This document shows, piece by piece, positions 61,094 to 64,000 of a stretch of 64,000 bases of DNA. How positions within the stretch are numbered: position 1 is the stretch's first letter; every line of letters starts with the position of its first letter. The DNA comes from Massilia sp. erpn (GTDB taxonomy: Bacteria; Pseudomonadota; Gammaproteobacteria; Burkholderiales; Burkholderiaceae_D), in the NCBI RefSeq assembly GCF_024400215.1, contig NZ_CP053748.1, forward strand, positions 1,860,001 to 1,924,000, given 5' to 3'. The position numbers and the translations under genes were made by a program. Below the pieces are notes generated by a model that saw nothing but the letters and a program-made list of their open reading frames with translations, ran no database searches and had not been told where the DNA came from.

Positions 61094-61120
61094 AAAGGAC
61101 GCCGTGGCGTCCTTTGTTTT
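61094..61120. terminator. Bidirectional terminator between DUF3034 and tlpA-like genes
   Basis: AAAGGACGCC (61094-61103) pairs with GGCGTCCTTT (61106-61115) and T-rich runs follow on both strands. Confidence 0.85.
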
Positions 61121-61631
61121 ATCCCTTGAGGTGTTCTTCCAGCAGCTTATGCAGGGCCGGGAATTCCGGCTGGCCCACATAGCGCTTGATGATCTTGCCG
61201 TCCTTGTCGATGACGAAGGTGGTGGGCGTCATCGACACGTCGCCATAGGCCTTGGCCGCTTCGCCCGTCACGTCCAGCGCCACCTTGAAGGGCAGCTGGC
61301 GCGTTTCGGTGAAGTTCACCACATAGTTGGGCGCATCGTATTTCATGGCGACGGCGACGAATTCCAGGCCCTTGTCCTTGTACTTATTGTAAGTTTCGAC
61401 CATCTGCGGCATCTCGGCCACGCAGGTGGTGCAGGACGTCGCCCAGAAATTCACCATCACCACCTTGCCGCGCAGGCTCTCGGGCGTGATCTTCTCGCCC
61501 TTGATGTCGACGAAGGTCACGGCGGGCGCGCTGTTCTTGGTGTTCAGCGTGGAATAGGCGGCCAGGCCGGCGGCGGCCAGCAGGACGGCGGCGATGGCGG
61601 GTTTGACCCAGGCTTTGGAGGAGCTTGTCAT
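61119..61631 (-). CDS. TlpA-like periplasmic thiol-disulfide oxidoreductase
   Basis: The 170-residue protein has a signal-anchor (residues 10-26) and a thioredoxin fold with the active site WATSCTTCVAEMP and cis-Pro in SMTPTTFVIDKDG. It reduces disulfides in the periplasm, for instance in cytochrome maturation or for copper proteins. It lies 106 bp after dolP, on the same strand. Confidence 0.88.
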   Translation of the reverse strand: MTSSSKAWVKPAIAAVLLAAAGLAAYSTLNTKNSAPAVTFVDIKGEKITPESLRGKVVMVNFWATSCTTCVAEMPQMVETYNKYKDKGLEFVAVAMKYDAPNYVVNFTETRQLPFKVALDVTGEAAKAYGDVSMTPTTFVIDKDGKIIKRYVGQPEFPALHKLLEEHLKG

Positions 61632-61737
61632 GGTGCTAAGGCGGTTGGACGCGGGATGCGGCCATTATAGTCCGGCCGCGTCCCGCTTGTCTGAAGCGAA
61701 CCTGAAAGCCGGCCGGCTTCCAGGCGCCGCGGCGGCA

Positions 61738-62400
61738 TCAGCGTGCCGCTGCCGGCTGCTGCTGCTGAGGCGTGGGCTGGTACTGCTTCCACTCCTCTTC
61801 AGTGATGTACTCGAAGACTTTCACAACCTTGCTCACGCCGCTCACGCCGCGCGCGATCTCAGCGGCGATATTGCCTTCGCGCTGGGTCACGCGGCCCATC
61901 AGGAAGACGGCGCCACGCTCGGTAACGATCTTGAAGCTGTTGGCCGAGATATCGCGCGAGTCGATCAGGCTGGCCTTGACCTTGGTGGTGATCAGGGCGT
62001 CGTTGGAGCGCGAGGTGAAGCTGGCCGGGCCGGCGATTTCCAGCTCGTTGACCACCGTCTCCACATTCTCGATCGCCTTCACTTCGCGTTCGACGCTGGC
62101 TTTCATCGCCTCGTCGCCGACTTCGCCGGTGATCAGTACCTTGCGGTTGAATGCGTTCACATTCACGTGGCCTGCATTGCCCAGCACATTCGGCAGCCGC
62201 ACATCGGCTTTCAGGCCGATCGCCTTGTCCTCCGTCTGCGCGCCGAAGGTACGGCGGTCGGACGCGGCCACCGTGCCGGCCACGGCGCCCGCCGCAACCA
62301 GGCCCACGCAGCCGGATAAAGTGCTCAGCAGCGCGCCACCGACCAGGACCAGCGCCACAGGGCGCGCCAAACGGGCATGCAAGCCCCGCGATTTACTCAT
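61738..62400 (-). CDS. dolP: BON-domain outer-membrane lipoprotein (DolP/YraP)
   Basis: The 220-residue lipoprotein has the lipobox LSGC near residue 31 and two BON domains (about 55-130 and 135-205). DolP guards outer-membrane integrity and the BAM complex. Its start overlaps the SIS gene stop by 8 bp. A Gln/Pro/Ala-rich tail follows the second BON domain. Confidence 0.92.
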   Translation of the reverse strand: MSKSRGLHARLARPVALVLVGGALLSTLSGCVGLVAAGAVAGTVAASDRRTFGAQTEDKAIGLKADVRLPNVLGNAGHVNVNAFNRKVLITGEVGDEAMKASVEREVKAIENVETVVNELEIAGPASFTSRSNDALITTKVKASLIDSRDISANSFKIVTERGAVFLMGRVTQREGNIAAEIARGVSGVSKVVKVFEYITEEEWKQYQPTPQQQQPAAAR

Positions 62401-62989
62401 TCACATCTCCTCCGAACAGGGCGACGTCGATGCCGTCGCAAATACAGTGGATGGTTACCAGGTGGACTTCCTGAATGCGGGCGGTGCGCTCCGCCGGCAC
62501 GCAGATATGCACGTCGGCGTCGGTCAGCATCTTGCCCATGGCGCCGCCGCCTTTGCCGGTCAGGGCCACTACGCGCATCTCGCGCTCCAGCGCCGCTTCG
62601 ACGGCCGCCATCACATTGCCCGAATTGCCGGAAGTGGAAATCGCCAGCAGGATATCGCCGGCCTGGCCGAATGCCTGTACCTGCTTGGAGAAGATTTCGC
62701 GGTAGCTGTAATCGTTCGCCACCGCCGTCAGGATCGAGGTGTCCGTGGTCAGCGCGATGGCTGGCAGCGGGAAGCGTTCGCGCTCAAAGCGGCCTACCAG
62801 CTCGGCGGCGAAGTGCTGGGCATCGGCAGCCGAGCCGCCATTGCCGCAGACGAGGATCTTGTTTCCGTTCGACAGAGCGGAAAACATCAGTTCGATCGCC
62901 TGCGCGATGGGCTGCGCAAGCGCGGTGGCGGACTGGATCTTGATTTCGGCACTTTCGTGGAAGTGCGAGAGGATGCGTTGATTATTCAT
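62393..62989 (-). CDS. SIS-domain protein (DiaA/GmhA-like)
   Basis: The 198-residue protein is a SIS-fold sugar-phosphate-binding protein: [35 protein letters not shown] and LTGKGGGAM. Its place between yraN and dolP matches diaA, which regulates DnaA-driven initiation, while sequence is also close to phosphoheptose isomerase GmhA. ATG 62989 is taken; 62998 is an alternative. Confidence 0.88.
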   Translation of the reverse strand: MNNQRILSHFHESAEIKIQSATALAQPIAQAIELMFSALSNGNKILVCGNGGSAADAQHFAAELVGRFERERFPLPAIALTTDTSILTAVANDYSYREIFSKQVQAFGQAGDILLAISTSGNSGNVMAAVEAALEREMRVVALTGKGGGAMGKMLTDADVHICVPAERTARIQEVHLVTIHCICDGIDVALFGGDVNE

Positions 62990-63047
62990 AGTGTGCATGA
63001 TTATAGTGCAGGCGTAGGGTGGGTCGGACAAGCCCTGTAAAAAATGC

Positions 63048-63398
63048 TTACATTTCGAGTACGTGGCGCAGCCAGACCAGTTCTCCGCCATCGATGGCGA
63101 TGACGTCGAAACGGCAGGGCGGCAGCGGTTGGCAGCGCAGCAGGTAGAACTGGGCGGCGCGCAGCATGCGCTGCTGCTTGGCCGGCGTGATGCTGGCGGC
63201 GGCCCCGCCGAAACGCTTGCTGGCGCGCCGCCGCACCTCGACAAAGACCAGGGCCGAGCCGTCGCGCATGATGAGATCGAGTTCGCCCACCTTGCAGCGG
63301 AAATTGCGCTCGACCAGTTGCAGGCCTTGGCCCAGCAGATGTTCCAGGGCCGCGTCCTCGCTGGCCTGGCCCGTCAGCTGCTGGCTGGTGCGGGCCAT
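63048..63398 (-). CDS. yraN: YraN/UPF0102 nuclease-fold protein
   Basis: The 116-residue protein matches Yra[46 protein letters not shown] and RFDVIAID. It has a Holliday-junction-resolvase-like fold with GELDLI and VEVR acidic motifs. The function is unclear. ATG 63398 is chosen; it lies 11 bp before the end of the upstream lpoA gene at 63410, on the same strand. Confidence 0.9.
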   Translation of the reverse strand: MARTSQQLTGQASEDAALEHLLGQGLQLVERNFRCKVGELDLIMRDGSALVFVEVRRRASKRFGGAAASITPAKQQRMLRAAQFYLLRCQPLPPCRFDVIAIDGGELVWLRHVLEM

Positions 63399-63409
63399 GG
63401 CCTTGCCGC

Positions 63410-64000
63410 TTACGGCTGGGTGGACAGCGGCACTGGAATGCCGTTGCGGTACACCGCCGGCAGTTCGGTGCGTTCGAAGTAAGCCGCGCCCTGGCCGAAG
63501 CTGACCGAGAGCTGGCCGGTCACGCCGTCCAGCGTGAAGCGCGCGCCTGGCCGCAGGGCGATCTCGCGCGCCACGCGGAAGGCGTCGATGCCGAGCGCGT
63601 ACAGGCGCTCCATATCGGCGCTCAGGCGCGCATCGTCGCGCGGTATCGGCTGCGGATACACCATCACCGCCGGATGGTCGCGCTGCAGCTGCCACGGCAG
63701 GTCGAGCAGGCGCACGCCGTCCAGATCAGGGCCGGGCAGCAGGCGGCTGCGGCCGGGATTCAGCGAGGACGTGCCATAGATCGGAATCTCGCCCAGCGGC
63801 GGTGCCGACAGGGCCACGCGCAGCTGGCGTGCCTGGTCGGTGTCGAGGGCGGCGAACAGCACGGTGGGGCCGGCCGTCTGCAGGCGGGCGCGCAGGGCCA
63901 CCAGTTCCGGATCGCTCAGATAGCCGTTGATGGCGCTCATCTCCTGCGTCTGCGCGGGCTGGCCCTGGCGCTGCCACTGGCTGGAAAAAGCGCTGGCAAT
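63410..64000 (-). CDS. lpoA: LpoA/LppC-type penicillin-binding protein activator, C-terminal part
   Basis: The visible 196 residues are the C-terminal periplasmic-binding-fold part of LpoA (LppC), an outer-membrane lipoprotein that activates PBP1A: IPIYGTSSLNPGRS, LDGVRLLDLPWQL and LYALGIDAFRVA. The frame stays open to position 64000, so the 5' part lies outside the window. It heads the lpoA-yraN-SIS-dolP run. Confidence 0.88.
   Translation of the reverse strand: MASAFSSQWQRQGQPAQTQEMSAINGYLSDPELVALRARLQTAGPTVLFAALDTDQARQLRVALSAPPLGEIPIYGTSSLNPGRSRLLPGPDLDGVRLLDLPWQLQRDHPAVMVYPQPIPRDDARLSADMERLYALGIDAFRVAREIALRPGARFTLDGVTGQLSVSFGQGAAYFERTELPAVYRNGIPVPLSTQP

Overview
The window reads as a high-GC betaproteobacterial chromosome, most likely Oxalobacteraceae (Massilia/Duganella/Janthinobacterium group). 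The grounds are protein content and gene order: a ccoNOQPGH-fnr block with an upstream hemN-ccoI-ccoS block, lipB-lipA, lpoA-yraN-SIS-dolP, many LysR/GcvA regulators, DUF2917 and DUF3034 proteins. No rRNA, tRNA, IS element, integrase or CRISPR array was seen. Genes are dense and no stretch over about 300 bp lacks a feature. The last gene (lpoA-like) runs off the right edge.

Layout. 1-9 kb: MocR regulator divergent from the PLP-homeostasis gene yggS, a class I amidotransferase, an AraC regulator with an exported metallo-beta-lactamase-fold hydrolase, a LytS/LytR-type two-component pair, and DUF2306 and DUF4424 proteins. 8.8-9.5 kb: a ParE-type toxin-antitoxin operon whose toxin carries a frameshift. 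9.6-14.6 kb: exported polysaccharide deacetylase and a large heparinase II/III-like lyase. 14.6-18.7 kb: aldehyde dehydrogenase/TetR pair and EamA exporter/LysR pair, each with candidate operators. 18.8-22.1 kb: a TonB-dependent receptor, a Sec-exported oxidoreductase-molybdopterin-domain protein and a NifQ-like protein in one apparent operon, behind two 24-bp sites that resemble ModE (molybdate repressor) boxes. This is the most unusual system here and looks like a molybdenum-responsive outer-membrane uptake locus. 22-32 kb: MFS transporter, DUF2917/GcvA-type LysR pair sharing a palindrome, a PDZ-membrane-GAF protein, a large hybrid histidine kinase, an alpha/beta hydrolase with an OhrR-like regulator.

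32-44.8 kb is a microaerobic respiration island: fnr, cbb3 oxidase ccoNOQPGH, and an operon of a PAS chemoreceptor, hemN, a DsbD-like membrane protein, ccoI and ccoS. Three FNR boxes sit upstream of ccoN (two) and the chemoreceptor (one), so oxygen sensing, taxis toward suitable redox conditions, oxygen-independent heme synthesis and copper loading of the oxidase appear co-regulated.

45-52.5 kb holds DUF808, a LysE exporter, a possible 24-aa peptide gene, a CII-like regulator, a low-complexity Ser/Gly protein with DUF2491 and PspA-family partners, DUF493, a LysR and a YfcF-type GST. 52.5-56.7 kb: a RegB/RegA redox two-component system next to an OprC-like copper receptor gene with RegA-like half-sites in its promoter. 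56.8-64 kb: lipB, lipA, ung, thioesterase, exported truncated hemoglobin, DUF3034, TlpA-like redoxin, dolP, SIS protein, yraN and lpoA.
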